Assembly (NCBI GenBank): GCA_022567695.1
Contig: JADFGN010000003.1
Location: 1 to 42,872, forward strand
Reading direction: 5' to 3'
DNA length: 42,872 bases
Origin: Candidatus Poribacteria bacterium
GTDB lineage: Bacteria > Poribacteria > WGA-4E > PCPOR2b
Position 1 is the first letter of the stretch, and each line of letters opens with the position of its first letter. The position numbers were made by a program, and so were the translations under genes. The notes below the pieces were generated by a model, which had not been told where the DNA came from, searched no databases, and worked only from the letters and a program-made list of their open reading frames with translations. Below are positions 9,440 through 18,525 of the stretch, one piece after another.

Positions 9440-9492
9440 GTTGTTCATTTTTAGTTTTCCTTTAGCACCTAGAGGCTTGATTGGAGATGCCA

Positions 9493-9804
9493 ATGGACAA
9501 TCAGAAAATTCGCATCCGATTAAAAGCGTTTGATCACCGTCTGTTAGATCAATCTTCAAATCAGATTGCGGATACAGCAAAACGGACTGGGGCAGTTGTA
9601 TCAGGTCCTATCCCACTACCAACGAAGAAGCGTATCTTTACCGTGCAAAGGTCTACTTTTATCAACAAGAAATCGCGTGAACAGTTTGAAATGCGAACTC
9701 ACAAACGGATGTTAGATATTCTAGAAACAACTCCTAAAACAGTGGATGCTTTGATGCGTTTGGACTTGCCCGCTGGTGTTTATGTTGATATTAAGCTCTT
9801 GTAA
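9493..9804 (+). CDS. rpsJ: 30S ribosomal protein S10
   Basis: Small-subunit head protein, also NusE in antitermination complexes. 103 aa, normal length. Seen: [41 protein letters not shown] and the C-terminal [14 protein letters not shown] 9493 is preferred over upstream in-frame TTG 9481 and ATG 9487 because GGAG lies at 9483-9486. It is the first gene of the S10 group, directly behind the tuf terminator with no clear promoter between, so it may depend on read-through. Confidence 0.96.
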   Translation: MDNQKIRIRLKAFDHRLLDQSSNQIADTAKRTGAVVSGPIPLPTKKRIFTVQRSTFINKKSREQFEMRTHKRMLDILETTPKTVDALMRLDLPAGVYVDIKLL

Positions 9805-9851
9805 TCCCTGATGAACTATTGAGTATTGGCATCATTTCGGAGATGTGAAAA

Positions 9852-10490
9852 ATGGTTGATGGAATATTAGGAAAAAAGGTTGGAATGACACAGATCTTTG
9901 ACGAATCAGGTACGGCCATCCCAGTTACAGTTATTGAAGCGGGACCGTGTCCAATCGTGCAGATTAAGACAGTAGATGGGGATGGTTATCAGGCGGTTCA
10001 ATTGGGATTCGGACATCGGAAGGAAAGAAGAGTCAATCTTCCAGAACGTGGGCACTTTAAAAAAGCGGATGTTGAAACTTGTCGATACTTAAAGGAATTT
10101 CGGGCTGACAGCCTGGACGGTTTATCCGTAGGTTCACAGATTGATGTCGGTATCTTTTCATCTGGCGAATATGTTGACGTGGCTGGCACCTCAAAAGGAC
10201 GTGGTTTTGCGGGGGTCGTTAAGCGTTGGGGCTTCAAGGGCGGTAGAGCAAGTCATGGTGGTGAGCAAGATCTTCGACGCCCAGGCTCGATTGGAGCAAG
10301 TGCCTATCCTTCGCGGGTCTTTAAAGGGAAAAAGATGCCAGGACGATTGGGTGGTAAACGGGTTACCGTCCAAAGTCTGCAAGTTATTCAGGCGGATACA
10401 GATAGGAATCTGTTGGTTGTCAAAGGGGCTGTTCCTGGTCCCCCCAATGGACTGCTCATGATAAAAAAATCAGTAAAGAAACCAGCATAG
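9852..10490 (+). CDS. rplC: 50S ribosomal protein L3
   Basis: Large-subunit assembly protein that reaches towards the peptidyl-transferase centre. 212 aa. Seen: [17 protein letters not shown] at the N-terminus, [20 protein letters not shown], and [18 protein letters not shown]. At the tip loop the residue matching the methylated Gln of E. coli L3 appears to be Ala ([13 protein letters not shown]), which is common outside gammaproteobacteria. GGAG lies 9 nt before ATG 9852. Second gene of the S10 group. Confidence 0.97.
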   Translation: MVDGILGKKVGMTQIFDESGTAIPVTVIEAGPCPIVQIKTVDGDGYQAVQLGFGHRKERRVNLPERGHFKKADVETCRYLKEFRADSLDGLSVGSQIDVGIFSSGEYVDVAGTSKGRGFAGVVKRWGFKGGRASHGGEQDLRRPGSIGASAYPSRVFKGKKMPGRLGGKRVTVQSLQVIQADTDRNLLVVKGAVPGPPNGLLMIKKSVKKPA

Positions 10491-10522
10491 AAACACCCCT
10501 TGCGAATTGAGGATGACCGACT

Positions 10523-11176
10523 ATGGCAACTTTAGATGTATACAATCATTCGGGTGACGTTATTCGCCAAAAAGAATTATCAGATGAACTTGTCGATGCG
10601 CCAGTAAATGAAGCTGTTGTCCATCAATGTATTGTTGCGTATCTTGCTAATCAAAGAAGTGGAACAGCTTCAAGTAAGACGCGGGGCGAAGTTATTGGAA
10701 GTGGTAAAAAACTATATCGGCAAAAAGGGACAGGTAGGGCTCGGGTGGGTGATAGTAAATCTCCCATAAGAGTTCATGGTGGTGTAGCGTTTGGTCCCAA
10801 ACCACGTAGCTATCGCCAAAAACTCCCTAAAAAGGTTCGTAGGCTTGGGTTTTGTTCTGCTCTCGCAGATAAATTTCAAAGCAATGAATGTCTCCTAATT
10901 GAGGATTTGGCTTTAGCGCAACCCAAAACTAAAGACATGGTTCAAGTATTGAATGCTCTGAACCTCAAAGGTAAAGTTCTTTTCGTTCTCGGTCAACAGG
11001 ATGTGAATGTTTACCTTTCCGTCCGGAATATCCCTCAAGTGAATAGCTGTACTTGGGATATCTTGAACGTCTATGATATTCTTTGGCATGATAGGGTTGT
11101 TCTCACTGAGGAGGCGGCTGAAAGACTTGAGAGTAAATTGGTTCAGTCAACAAGCGGTGCAAGTGAGGAGTCATAA
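10523..11176 (+). CDS. rplD: 50S ribosomal protein L4
   Basis: Exit-tunnel protein and, in E. coli, autogenous regulator of the S10 operon. 217 aa. Seen: the extended tunnel loop SSKTRGEVIGSGKKLYRQKG followed by TGRARVGDSKSPIRVHGGVAFGPKPRSY, and the C-terminal globular part with NVYDILWHDRVVLTEEA. GAGGA precedes ATG 10523. The rplW start is 6 nt after the stop. Whether L4 autoregulation exists here cannot be seen. Confidence 0.96.
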   Translation: MATLDVYNHSGDVIRQKELSDELVDAPVNEAVVHQCIVAYLANQRSGTASSKTRGEVIGSGKKLYRQKGTGRARVGDSKSPIRVHGGVAFGPKPRSYRQKLPKKVRRLGFCSALADKFQSNECLLIEDLALAQPKTKDMVQVLNALNLKGKVLFVLGQQDVNVYLSVRNIPQVNSCTWDILNVYDILWHDRVVLTEEAAERLESKLVQSTSGASEES

Positions 11177-11182
11177 AAAAGA

Positions 11183-11515
11183 ATGAAAGACCCATACCAG
11201 ATTATCTTAAAACCCTTGATTACGGAAAAAAGTACAATTCTCCGGGATAAGTACGTCGAGAGGCCAGGAGGAAAAAAGGGTCTCCCCAAATATGCCTTTG
11301 TCGTAGATACCAGAGCAAGTAAACCGGAGATTCGCCAGGCTGCTGAAGAGTTGTTCGACCTTAAAGGAAAGATATTGAATATAAATACGATGAAAGTTCG
11401 TGGTAAACCTAAAGGACGGCTTTTCCAGTTTCAGCGTGGTAGACAACCGCACTGGAAAAAAGCCATAATTACCGTTGAAGAGGGAACAACGATTCAGGTT
11501 TTTGAAAGTATCTAA
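11183..11515 (+). CDS. rplW: 50S ribosomal protein L23
   Basis: Large-subunit protein at the tunnel exit, docking site for trigger factor and SRP. 110 aa. Seen: QIILKPLITEKSTILRD, YAFVVDTRASKPEIRQA, and TMKVRGKPKGRLFQF. An insertion after the first motif (KYVERPGGKKGLP) makes it slightly longer than the 95-100 aa norm. Its ATG lies just after rplD, and GAGGAG inside the rplD end serves as SD, so translation is probably coupled. Confidence 0.95.
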   Translation: MKDPYQIILKPLITEKSTILRDKYVERPGGKKGLPKYAFVVDTRASKPEIRQAAEELFDLKGKILNINTMKVRGKPKGRLFQFQRGRQPHWKKAIITVEEGTTIQVFESI

Positions 11516-11521
11516 ATTGAT

Positions 11522-11581
11522 GGATATTCGATATTAGGACTTGGGTAGTTGCATGAGTGAAAACCTAAATACCGAATACCC
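11522..11581. repeat. Imperfect inverted repeat upstream of rplB
   Basis: GGATATTCGATATTAGG (11522-11538) can pair with CCTAAATACCGAATACCC (11564-11581) across a 25-nt loop, 23 nt before the rplB GTG. It could affect rplB translation or be a decayed intergenic repeat. Confidence 0.4.
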
Positions 11582-11604
11582 AATACCTACATAAGGGGAC
11601 CAGA

Positions 11605-12429
11605 GTGGCTGTTAAAACATATTCACCTGTAACACCAAGTCGAAGATTTATGACGGGAGAATCCTTTGAAGAAATTACTCGTCATAAGCCAGAAAAATCT
11701 CTGGTTAAGGGTCTGAAAAGAAGGGCTGGACGTAACACTTTGGGGCGTATTACTGTTAGACGGCGTGGAGGCGGACACAAACGGCGATACCGAATTATCG
11801 ATTATCGGCGCAACAAATTTGGTGTGCCTGCAAAGGTTGTGTCAATTGAGTATGATCCCAATCGTTCATCTCGTATTGCGCTTCTAAGCTACGTTGACGG
11901 TGAAAAACGTTACATTATTGCGCCATTGGGTTTGCAAGTCGGCGATATATTGAACTCGGGCCCAAATGCAGAGATTAAAGTTGGAAATGCTTTACCACTT
12001 GAGAGAATTCCTCTCGGTACTGCCGTTCACAATGTAGAAATGGTTCCGGGTAAGGGAGGACAGTTGGTACGCAGTGCTGGTGCATCCGCCCAGCTCGTCG
12101 ATCGCGAAGGTAAATATGCACGATTGCGTCTGCCCTCTGGTGAGGTCCGTCTGTTGCCCGTACAGTCCTTAGCAACAGTTGGGCAAGTTGGCAACGTCGA
12201 TCATTCAAATATATCCATTGGTAAGGCAGGCCGCTCTCGTTGGATGGGGCGTCGTCCTAAAGTTCGCGGTGTTGCAATGAATCCAGTTGACCATCCCCAC
12301 GGCGGCGGAGAAGGAAAGAGTTCAGGGGGTAGACACCCAGTAACCCCTTGGGGAGTACCGACTAAAGGATACAAAACGCGAAATCCCAAAAAGAAATCGG
12401 ACAGATATATTGTCAGTCGGCGTAAATAG
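11605..12429 (+). CDS. rplB: 50S ribosomal protein L2
   Basis: Universal large-subunit protein next to the peptidyl-transferase centre. 274 aa, normal length. Seen: [52 protein letters not shown], and the signature [18 protein letters not shown] with the essential His. Translation starts at GTG 11605 after AAGGGGA. It follows rplW after an 89-nt spacer that contains an imperfect hairpin. Confidence 0.98.
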   Translation: MAVKTYSPVTPSRRFMTGESFEEITRHKPEKSLVKGLKRRAGRNTLGRITVRRRGGGHKRRYRIIDYRRNKFGVPAKVVSIEYDPNRSSRIALLSYVDGEKRYIIAPLGLQVGDILNSGPNAEIKVGNALPLERIPLGTAVHNVEMVPGKGGQLVRSAGASAQLVDREGKYARLRLPSGEVRLLPVQSLATVGQVGNVDHSNISIGKAGRSRWMGRRPKVRGVAMNPVDHPHGGGEGKSSGGRHPVTPWGVPTKGYKTRNPKKKSDRYIVSRRK

Positions 12430-12475
12430 TTTCATTTTCTCGGTGTACAATTTTATTTTTTGGAGGAGAGTTCTA

Positions 12476-12739
12476 ATGCCACGATCTGTGAAGAAAGGCC
12501 CTTATATTGAGCCGAAGTTGATTAAGAAGATCGAAGCAATGAATAGGTCTGGTACCAAGCGCGTGATTCGCACTTGGTCTCGCCGTTCGACGGTAACCCC
12601 TGAGTTAATTGGTCATACTTTCGCCATTCACAATGGGAAAAAGTTCTTTCCCGTCTATATCTCAGAGAATATGGTAGGCCATAAACTCGGCGAATTTGCC
12701 CCAACTCGAACGTTCAGATCGCATAGAAGGGGAAGTTAA
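12476..12739 (+). CDS. rpsS: 30S ribosomal protein S19
   Basis: Small-subunit head protein, partner of S13. 87 aa. Seen: [39 protein letters not shown], and [16 protein letters not shown]. The frame is open back into rplB, but ATG 12476 is the start because GGAGGAG lies at 12462-12468 and MPRSVKKGP is the canonical N-terminus. It stands between rplB and rplV as in most bacteria. Confidence 0.97.
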   Translation: MPRSVKKGPYIEPKLIKKIEAMNRSGTKRVIRTWSRRSTVTPELIGHTFAIHNGKKFFPVYISENMVGHKLGEFAPTRTFRSHRRGS

Positions 12740-12766
12740 TAAAACTGGTTGTAGGAGATTTGCATA

Positions 12767-13120
12767 ATGGAAGCGAAAGCACGAATGCGGAATGTGCCTA
12801 TTGGTCCGCGTAAAGCACGTTTAGTTGCAGATCTAGTCAGAAGTCAATATGTCGAAGATGCCCTGAATCAATTGGCATTTACGCATAAAGCGGTTTCACC
12901 AGTGATAGAAAAATTGATTAAATCTGCGGTGGCGAATGCACAATATCAGGATTCTACCATTGATGAAGGTAATCTTTATATTAAAAAGATTATCGTCGAT
13001 GAGGGAATTAACCGAAGGTGGATTCGACGAAGGGCACGTGGCATGGCAAATCGAATTTTGCGGCGTAGGTGTCACATTACAGTTGTGGTAGATGAGGAGA
13101 GTAAGGACAATGAAGATTGA
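12767..13120 (+). CDS. rplV: 50S ribosomal protein L22
   Basis: Exit-tunnel protein. 117 aa. Seen: RNVPIGPRKARLVADLVR at the start, VEKLIKSAVANA-type helix (VIEKLIKSAVANAQ), and the tunnel hairpin RRWIRRRARGMANRILRRRC followed by HITVVV. The hairpin holds RGMANRI where many bacteria have RGRANRI. AGGAG precedes ATG 12767. It is followed by rpsC after an 80-nt spacer ending in AGGAGG. Confidence 0.96.
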   Translation: MEAKARMRNVPIGPRKARLVADLVRSQYVEDALNQLAFTHKAVSPVIEKLIKSAVANAQYQDSTIDEGNLYIKKIIVDEGINRRWIRRRARGMANRILRRRCHITVVVDEESKDNED

Positions 13121-13200
13121 GCCTGTGATGGATTTGCAAAATAAATCTACGTTTGTCCCTATCGTTCTCTCGCCTAGCATATGATTTTGAGGAGGTTTGA

Positions 13201-14079
13201 GTGGGACAGAAAACGCATCCGCGTGGGCTACGCTTAGGAATTACTGAGACCTGGGATTCCAGGTGGTATAATGAAAAAGAGTATGCTCAGTGGCTCCATG
13301 AAGATCTGAAGATTCAGGAGTTTGTGAAGCAAACGCTCTCACGCGCTGGTATTTCCCGTGTTGAGATCGAGAGAGTCGCAGATAGATGTAAAATCACTGT
13401 GCATACAGCGCGTCCTGGTATTGTTATTGGGCGACGAGGGGCGGAAGCAGAGAAATTACAAGCAGATCTGGAAAAGCTTATTGGGCGATCTGTTAGAATT
13501 GAGGTTGCAGAGATACCTCGCCCGGAACTTGATGCTCAACTCGTCGCTGAAACAATCGCACGGCAAATCGAGCGCAGAGCTAACTTCAGGCAGGCGATGA
13601 AAAAAAGTATCGCTGCGTCAATGAGAGCCGGTGCCCAAGGGGCTAAAATATCGGTTAGTGGACGCCTCGGTGGCCATGAGATGGCCCGTTCAGAATCCAG
13701 TATCGAAGGGAGAGTTCCTCTGCATACGCTTAGAGCCGATATTGACTATGGGTTTGAGGAAGCCAACACACAATATGGTAAGATTGGTATTAAAGCATGG
13801 ATTTTCAAAAAGGAAGTGATTGGTAAACCAGCTCTTCCAGAAATGTCTTCCTCAGGTCGTGTAGCCCAGGTCCCAACGTCTGCTGACCAGCGTCGTCCAC
13901 CCCGTCGTGCCGCAGATCGTTTTGAGGGCGATACATCAGAAAGGCAATCCCGACAACGAGGGCGTCGGGGAAGCGGTCAACGAGGGCGTCGGGGAAGCGG
14001 TCAACGAGGGCGTCGGGGAGGCGGTCAACGAGGGCGTCGGGGAAGTGGTCAACCACCTCGCCGTAGAGAAGAAAGCTAA
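13201..14079 (+). CDS. rpsC: 30S ribosomal protein S3 with an RG-rich C-terminal repeat tail
   Basis: Small-subunit head protein at the mRNA entry channel. Seen: [22 protein letters not shown], the KH domain with [15 protein letters not shown], then [14 protein letters not shown] and [15 protein letters not shown]. The product is 292 aa against 210-240 in most bacteria. The excess is a basic tail after about residue 215 that ends in four QRGRRG(S/G)G units, encoded by a 24-bp tandem repeat at 13954-14049. It starts at GTG 13201 behind AGGAGG. Protein identity is certain; the tail's role is unknown. Confidence 0.97.
   Translation: MGQKTHPRGLRLGITETWDSRWYNEKEYAQWLHEDLKIQEFVKQTLSRAGISRVEIERVADRCKITVHTARPGIVIGRRGAEAEKLQADLEKLIGRSVRIEVAEIPRPELDAQLVAETIARQIERRANFRQAMKKSIAASMRAGAQGAKISVSGRLGGHEMARSESSIEGRVPLHTLRADIDYGFEEANTQYGKIGIKAWIFKKEVIGKPALPEMSSSGRVAQVPTSADQRRPPRRAADRFEGDTSERQSRQRGRRGSGQRGRRGSGQRGRRGGGQRGRRGSGQPPRRREES
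13954..14049 (+). repeat. 24-bp tandem repeat, four copies, inside rpsC
   Basis: Copies at 13954-13977, 13978-14001, 14002-14025 and 14026-14049, unit beginning CAACGAGGGCGTCGGGGAAG. The first two are identical, the third and fourth each carry a single change. The unit is a multiple of three, so copy-number change would keep the frame. Confidence 0.95.
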
Positions 14080-14201
14080 GCTCGGTTCAAGTAATTACCG
14101 TATCAAGTCGGGCATGTGATACGAAGTCCCAATCTAAAGACGACTAACTAGAGCCGGTTGATTAAGAGTGAGTATGAAAAGCCATGAAGGAGTAATATCA
14201 A

Positions 14202-14618
14202 ATGTTGATGCCAAAACGGGTATTACACCGTAAAGTGCAACGAGGGAAACGTCGCGGAAAACCGTATCGTGGTTCACAGATTAACTTCGGTGAATATGGT
14301 CTGCAAGCTATGGAATGTGGCTGGATCACGAGCCGTCAAATTGAGGCGGCGCGTGTTGCAATGACGCGCCATGTGCGGCGTGGTGGGAAAGTTTGGATAA
14401 AGATTTTCCCGCATAAGCCTGTCACCAAAAAGCCTGCTGAACAGCGAATGGGCAGTGGAAAGGGGCCGCCGGAGTATTGGGTAGCGGTTGTTAAACCGGG
14501 ACGTGTTCTTTACGAATTGAGTGGTGTTCCTCTTGAGGTAGCAAAGGACGCGATGCTAAGAGCTGCTCATAAGTTACCTATTCAAACTAAATTTATCACC
14601 CGAAGTGGAGAGTATTAG
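14202..14618 (+). CDS. rplP: 50S ribosomal protein L16
   Basis: Large-subunit protein that positions A-site tRNA. 138 aa. Seen: [76 protein letters not shown], and the Arg-containing loop around [16 protein letters not shown] lies 12 nt before ATG 14202. It is separated from rpsC by 122 nt and followed by rpmC after only 3 nt. Confidence 0.97.
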   Translation: MLMPKRVLHRKVQRGKRRGKPYRGSQINFGEYGLQAMECGWITSRQIEAARVAMTRHVRRGGKVWIKIFPHKPVTKKPAEQRMGSGKGPPEYWVAVVKPGRVLYELSGVPLEVAKDAMLRAAHKLPIQTKFITRSGEY

Positions 14619-14621
14619 GCA

Positions 14622-14831
14622 ATGAACGTAAGTGAATTGCGAAACAAGCCGACTGAAGAATTAGAAAACGAACTCAAAGAAAAAAAAGAGAGTCTATTTA
14701 ATATCAGATTTCGGAATATCCTCGGGCAGCTTGAGGATGCTTCTCAGTTAAAACAAGCCCGAAAAGACATTGCACAAATGAAGACAATCCTTCGTGCTCG
14801 TGAACTTGGAATCGAAGATTTATCGTCATAA
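14622..14831 (+). CDS. rpmC: 50S ribosomal protein L29
   Basis: Small helical protein at the tunnel exit. 69 aa, usual for the family. Seen: MNVSELRNKPTEELENELKEKK, SLFNIRFRNILGQLEDASQLKQARKDIAQ split across two helices, and ILRARELG. It begins 3 nt after rplP, so translational coupling is likely. The L16-L29-S17 order is conserved. Confidence 0.95.
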   Translation: MNVSELRNKPTEELENELKEKKESLFNIRFRNILGQLEDASQLKQARKDIAQMKTILRARELGIEDLSS

Positions 14832-14844
14832 AGAGAGGATGAAC

Positions 14845-15120
14845 TTGAGTCAAAAACAACGAGGTCATCGTAAAACTCGAACAGGTGTTGTAGCAAGTGA
14901 CCGGATGGATAAAACAGTTACCGTAGCCATTGTTCGGGCATATCAACATCCCCTTTACAAAAAAATCGTAAGAAACACGACAAAAATCATGGCGCACGAT
15001 GAACATAATGTGTGTAAAGCTGGGGATGTCGTGCAAGTCATTGAAACGCGTCCACTTAGTCGCCGCAAACGATGGCAAGTACAGGAAATCATTTCAAAAG
15101 CTGCGTCCGTTGATAATTGA
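14845..15120 (+). CDS. rpsQ: 30S ribosomal protein S17
   Basis: Small-subunit body protein. 91 aa. Seen: RGHRKTRTGVVASDRMDKTV, the loop YKKIVRNTTKIMAHDE, and GDVVQVIETRPLSRRKRWQV. Start choice: an ATG at 14839 directly abuts GAGAGG, leaving no spacing, while the TTG at 14845 lies 6 nt after it. I therefore prefer TTG 14845; the ATG adds two residues. The frame extends further back into rpmC but without support. Confidence 0.94.
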   Translation: MSQKQRGHRKTRTGVVASDRMDKTVTVAIVRAYQHPLYKKIVRNTTKIMAHDEHNVCKAGDVVQVIETRPLSRRKRWQVQEIISKAASVDN

Positions 15121-15336
15121 GCTTTAACACGTCTTTAGCCAAGCAGAGAGGGCGATTCCGGTTTGCTTTAAGTTTAGTATTAAAGACAGACGGCAAAGTT
15201 GAAATTTCAACACGCGCCTTGTAGGAACAGTTTTTTATTGAAACCGTCTAAGACACTTTCAATATCGGTTTCCCCGAAAGTTGGTATATCAAAGCATTAG
15301 CAGTTCGTTCGTAATAGTATAGGAAAGGATATAGTA
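15121..15336. other. rpsQ-rplN spacer with several palindromes
   Basis: 216 nt, long for this operon, without a gene. It holds the perfect 14-bp palindrome GTTGAAATTTCAAC (15198-15211), an inverted repeat GAAACCG (15240-15246) / CGGTTTC (15266-15272), and an overlapping ACTTTC/GAAAGT pair. The last two could form alternative hairpins ahead of rplN. No promoter with two recognisable hexamers is seen. Confidence 0.45.
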
Positions 15337-15705
15337 ATGGTTCAATCTTATACCCGGTTAGCTTGCGCCGATAATACAGGGGCGAGGAATCTTATGTGCA
15401 TTACGGTGCTTGGTGGAACGCGAAAGCGCTATGCACGGGTAGGTGACGTAATCAGGGCGAGTGTGAAAGAGGCAGCTCCCAATAGCCAAGTTAAAAAAGG
15501 AGAGCTTGTTCTAGCAGTTGTTGTGCGCACGGCTAAAGAATATCGCCGCTCAGACGGGTCTTACATCAAATTTGATAAAAATGCAGCCGTTTTAATCGAC
15601 GATCAGAATCAGCCTCGTGGTACACGAATTTTTGGCCCCGTCGCTCGTGAGCTTAGGGAAAAGGAATTTACCAGAATTATTTCTCTGGCGCCTGAAGTTA
15701 TTTGA
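15337..15705 (+). CDS. rplN: 50S ribosomal protein L14
   Basis: Universal large-subunit interface protein. 122 aa. Seen: [79 protein letters not shown] split at the usual points. AAAGG precedes ATG 15337. In many bacteria this gene opens the spc operon; a structured 216-nt spacer precedes it here. The rplX reading frame overlaps its stop, and the functional rplX GTG lies 23 nt after it. Confidence 0.98.
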   Translation: MVQSYTRLACADNTGARNLMCITVLGGTRKRYARVGDVIRASVKEAAPNSQVKKGELVLAVVVRTAKEYRRSDGSYIKFDKNAAVLIDDQNQPRGTRIFGPVARELREKEFTRIISLAPEVI

Positions 15706-15728
15706 ACGACCTTTTTGAGGAGGAAACC

Positions 15729-16079
15729 GTGTCTCAAATAAAATTGCATGTTAGCAAGGGCGATGAAGTGTTGGTGTTAAGCGGAAAAGATGTAGGCAGA
15801 AGAGGAGTCATTCTTGGCATCTTCCCCGATAAAAGCCGCGCTATTGTTGAAGGTATTCATATGATTAAGCGGCACATGCGTCCTAACCAGATGGGTGAAG
15901 GTGGGATTGTTGAAAAGGAAGGGACGATTCATATTTCAAATCTTAAGCTTATCTGCCCCAAATGCCATCAACCTACGCGGACTAAAAGCCGCGTCGATGA
16001 GCGAGATGTAGGGAATCGAAAAAAGAAGTTTCGTGAGCGTGTATGCAAAAAGTGTGGTGAAATTGCGGAGCGGAACTAA
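15729..16079 (+). CDS. rplX: 50S ribosomal protein L24
   Basis: Assembly-initiator protein of the large subunit. 116 aa. Seen: the KOW motif KGDEVLVLSGKDVGRRGVI, EGIHMIKRHMRPNQ, EKEGTIHISNLKLICPKC, and a C-terminal pair CPKC...CKKC that could bind zinc. The GTG at 15729 is the start because TGAGGAGG lies at 15716-15723. The frame extends upstream to 15702, overlapping the rplN stop. Confidence 0.95.
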   Translation: MSQIKLHVSKGDEVLVLSGKDVGRRGVILGIFPDKSRAIVEGIHMIKRHMRPNQMGEGGIVEKEGTIHISNLKLICPKCHQPTRTKSRVDERDVGNRKKKFRERVCKKCGEIAERN

Positions 16080-16116
16080 ATCGCGAAGTTACACCCTTTT
16101 CATGGGATGAAAATCA

Positions 16117-16656
16117 ATGAGTCCATATAGATCATTTTATCAAGAAAAAGCTGTACCTGCATTGCAACAGCAATTCAACTATTCAAACGTGATGCAGATT
16201 CCAAAACTGGAGAAGGTCAATCTCAATATTGGCGTTGGTGCGGCGATACAAAATCCAAGATTATTGGAAAATGCCGTTGAAGAACTGACGCAAATCGCGG
16301 GTCAACGTGCGGTTATTACTCATGCCAAGAAGTCTGTGGCAGCTTTTAAGGTTCGCGCCGGCATGGCTATTGGTTGTAAAGTGACCTTGAGGCGTGACCG
16401 AATGTACGAGTTTTTCAATCGGTTGGTTAACACTGTACTGCCACAAATACGGGATTTTCGTGGACTTTCTCCGGATGCTTTTGATGGTCGCGGGAATTAC
16501 TCCTTGGGGCTTCAAGAACAGATTATTTTTCCAGAGATTGATTACGACCAAGTGAGTGAAGTTCGAGGTTTGAATGTAACCATTGTAACAACAGCTCAAA
16601 CCGATGAAGAAGGACGAGAGTTATTACGTCTCCTAGGTATGCCTTTCAGCGAATAG
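16117..16656 (+). CDS. rplE: 50S ribosomal protein L5
   Basis: Binds 5S rRNA in the central protuberance. 179 aa, normal. Seen: [78 protein letters not shown] and [27 protein letters not shown] upstream of ATG 16117 is a modest SD. It is followed by a 135-nt spacer and the zinc-type S14 gene. Confidence 0.97.
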   Translation: MSPYRSFYQEKAVPALQQQFNYSNVMQIPKLEKVNLNIGVGAAIQNPRLLENAVEELTQIAGQRAVITHAKKSVAAFKVRAGMAIGCKVTLRRDRMYEFFNRLVNTVLPQIRDFRGLSPDAFDGRGNYSLGLQEQIIFPEIDYDQVSEVRGLNVTIVTTAQTDEEGRELLRLLGMPFSE

Positions 16657-16791
16657 CTTTGCGTCATTTGGTAACGGTTTGACATTAACCCTTGTGTAAA
16701 AGTTGTAGCCCCAAGATGCTCGATTTAAGAATCTGCAGGTCAAACAGGTTCAAGTCCGCGCATTTCTAAGAAGAATTAAGGAGCAAGCAAT

Positions 16792-16977
16792 TTGGCAACA
16801 AAAGCACTCATCGCAAAGCAAAAAAGACCTGCGAAGTTTCGGACCAGACAATACAATCGCTGCACCTGCTGCGGACGTTCGCGCGGTTTTCTGCGTATGT
16901 TCAAACTTTGCCGGATTTGCTTTCGCCTTTTAGCGAGAGAGGGTAAGATTCCTGGCGTGAAAAAAGCCAGTTGGTAA
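16792..16977 (+). CDS. rpsZ: 30S ribosomal protein S14, zinc-binding short form
   Basis: 61-aa type-Z S14. Seen: [20 protein letters not shown], then [20 protein letters not shown] with the two CxxC zinc pairs, and the C-terminal [11 protein letters not shown]. Translation starts at TTG 16792, 8 nt after AAGGAG. The zinc form indicates the C+ paralogue; no zinc-free copy is in this window. Confidence 0.96.
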   Translation: MATKALIAKQKRPAKFRTRQYNRCTCCGRSRGFLRMFKLCRICFRLLAREGKIPGVKKASW

Positions 16978-16990
16978 AGGAGAGAATTGC

Positions 16991-17389
16991 ATGTCAATGA
17001 CAGACCCCATTGCGGATATGTTAACGCGCATTCGCAACGCGAATAGAGCAGGACATGAGCGCGTTGAGATTCCCGGATCAAGACTCAAATTGGAAATTGC
17101 TCGTATCCTACGTGAGGAAGGGTTTATTCGAAATTATCGTTTAATTGATGATCGGAAGCAGGGGATCTTAAGAATCTATCTCAAATATGGGGAAAATTTA
17201 GAGAAAGTCATTACAGACCTGAAACGAATTAGCAAGCCAGGGAGGCGGGTTTACGTGGGTATAGCAAATATCCCTCGAGTGTACGGAAATTTAGGAACCG
17301 CTGTACTTTCTACCTCTCAAGGTGTTTTAACAGACCTCCAGTGCAGGAAAGCTAAGGTTGGAGGCGAAGTACTTTGCTATGTTTGGTAA
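16991..17389 (+). CDS. rpsH: 30S ribosomal protein S8
   Basis: Primary 16S rRNA-binding protein; in E. coli it represses the spc operon. 132 aa. Seen: [68 protein letters not shown], and the C-terminal [16 protein letters not shown] overlaps the rpsZ stop, so the two genes are tightly linked. Confidence 0.97.
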   Translation: MSMTDPIADMLTRIRNANRAGHERVEIPGSRLKLEIARILREEGFIRNYRLIDDRKQGILRIYLKYGENLEKVITDLKRISKPGRRVYVGIANIPRVYGNLGTAVLSTSQGVLTDLQCRKAKVGGEVLCYVW

Positions 17390-17421
17390 TTTCAATGGTT
17401 TAAAATTGGGAGAATAATGTC

Positions 17422-17988
17422 ATGTCACGGGTAGGGCAGATGCCTATTAATGTTCCTAATACCGTCAAAATCACCATAGATGGGAGGGATATTGCTGTTG
17501 CGGGCCCAAAGGGGCAACTCACTCAGACAATACCTCAAAGTATTCAGGTGAATTTTGATAATGGGGTAATTACGGTTGAAAGACCGAGTGATCAAAAGGT
17601 GCATAAATCATTACATGGATTGACCCGAAGTCTGATTGCAAACATGGTAACGGGGGTTACCGAAGGGTATGAAAAACGGCTTCGTGTTGTCGGGACAGGT
17701 TACCGTGCCGAGATAGATTCGCAGAATCGTTTGATCCTCAATGTTGGATACTCTCATTCTGTTACCTTCGCGCCTGCTGAAGGTATTACCTTAAGTGTTG
17801 GTACTTCTATAAGTGTGGATGCACAACCGCATATTCCTATTACTGTAAATGGTATTGACAAACAGGTTGTTGGACAAACTGCCGCCTCAATTCGTCAGAT
17901 AAAAAAACCGGAAGTTTACCAACCGTGTAAGGGTATCCGCTATGAAGGTGAACAGGTGCGCAACAAGGAAGGTAAAACGAGAGTTTAG
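17422..17988 (+). CDS. rplF: 50S ribosomal protein L6
   Basis: Large-subunit protein near the factor-binding site. 188 aa, slightly longer than the usual 177-184. Seen: MSRVGQMPINVPNTVKI, VAGPKGQL, HGLTRSLIANMVTGVTEGY, RVVGTGYRAEI, LNVGYSHSV, and the C-terminal RQIKKPEVYQPCKGIRYEGE. GGGAGA precedes ATG 17422. A 133-nt spacer containing a 7-bp hairpin follows before rplR. Confidence 0.97.
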   Translation: MSRVGQMPINVPNTVKITIDGRDIAVAGPKGQLTQTIPQSIQVNFDNGVITVERPSDQKVHKSLHGLTRSLIANMVTGVTEGYEKRLRVVGTGYRAEIDSQNRLILNVGYSHSVTFAPAEGITLSVGTSISVDAQPHIPITVNGIDKQVVGQTAASIRQIKKPEVYQPCKGIRYEGEQVRNKEGKTRV

Positions 17989-18006
17989 CACATGGTTGAA
18001 TTATTC

Positions 18007-18030
18007 GTCGGGCAGCAAAGTGCGCCCGAC
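18007..18030. repeat. Perfect 7-bp hairpin in the rplF-rplR spacer
   Basis: GTCGGGC (18007-18013) and GCCCGAC (18024-18030) with a 10-nt loop, 19 nt after the rplF stop. No T-run follows, so it is not a standard terminator; it may be an RNA-processing or intergenic repeat element. Confidence 0.5.
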
Positions 18031-18121
18031 TGAACCCATCAAAACCTAATTAACGGTGTAGGAATGAGTGAAGAGGCTACTAATTGACAGTGCCTCTTGA
18101 TCAGATTTTGGAGGATAATCA

Positions 18122-18490
18122 TTGGATCGGATCAAGAACAAATCAATCGCTCAAAATAAACGAAGAAGACGTATCCGAAAAAAAATTGTCGGTACAAGCC
18201 AGACACCAAGACTTTCTGTATTTAGAAGCTTGAAACATATTTATGCCCAAATCATTGATGATGGAAAAGGTATCACACTTGTTGCGGCTTCGACCCAATC
18301 CCCTGAATTGAAAGAAAGTCTACCGACCGGAGGAAATCTCAACGCCGCGTGCCAAGTTGGAGGATTGATTGCTCGAAAGGCGAAGGAATCCCAGGTTGAA
18401 TCTGTTGTATTTGATCGAGGCGGGAATTTATATCACGGAAGGATAAAAGCCCTTGCGGAGGCTGCAAGGGAAGGTGGTTTAAAGTTCTGA
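18122..18490 (+). CDS. rplR: 50S ribosomal protein L18
   Basis: 5S rRNA-binding protein. 122 aa. Seen: [63 protein letters not shown] and [18 protein letters not shown]. Translation starts at TTG 18122, which follows GGAGG at 18109-18113. The order L6-L18-S5 is standard. Confidence 0.96.
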   Translation: MDRIKNKSIAQNKRRRRIRKKIVGTSQTPRLSVFRSLKHIYAQIIDDGKGITLVAASTQSPELKESLPTGGNLNAACQVGGLIARKAKESQVESVVFDRGGNLYHGRIKALAEAAREGGLKF

Positions 18491-18525
18491 AGTCGCTCGG
18501 ATAGTATTGTCGAAGGAGAATTTCT

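Noticed and set aside
13954-14049. CRISPR-like array
   Set aside because: The four repeats are directly adjacent with no spacers, in frame with rpsC.
13805-14119. Repetitive open frames on both strands over the rpsC tail
   Set aside because: They are shadows of the 24-bp tandem repeat; the rpsC frame explains the DNA.
16679-16684. TTGACA in the rplE-rpsZ spacer as a promoter
   Set aside because: No acceptable -10 follows at 16-19 nt (GTTGTA at 17 nt).
18084-18089. TTGACA before rplR as a promoter
   Set aside because: The position 17 nt downstream (TTTGGA) does not resemble a -10 hexamer and overlaps the SD.
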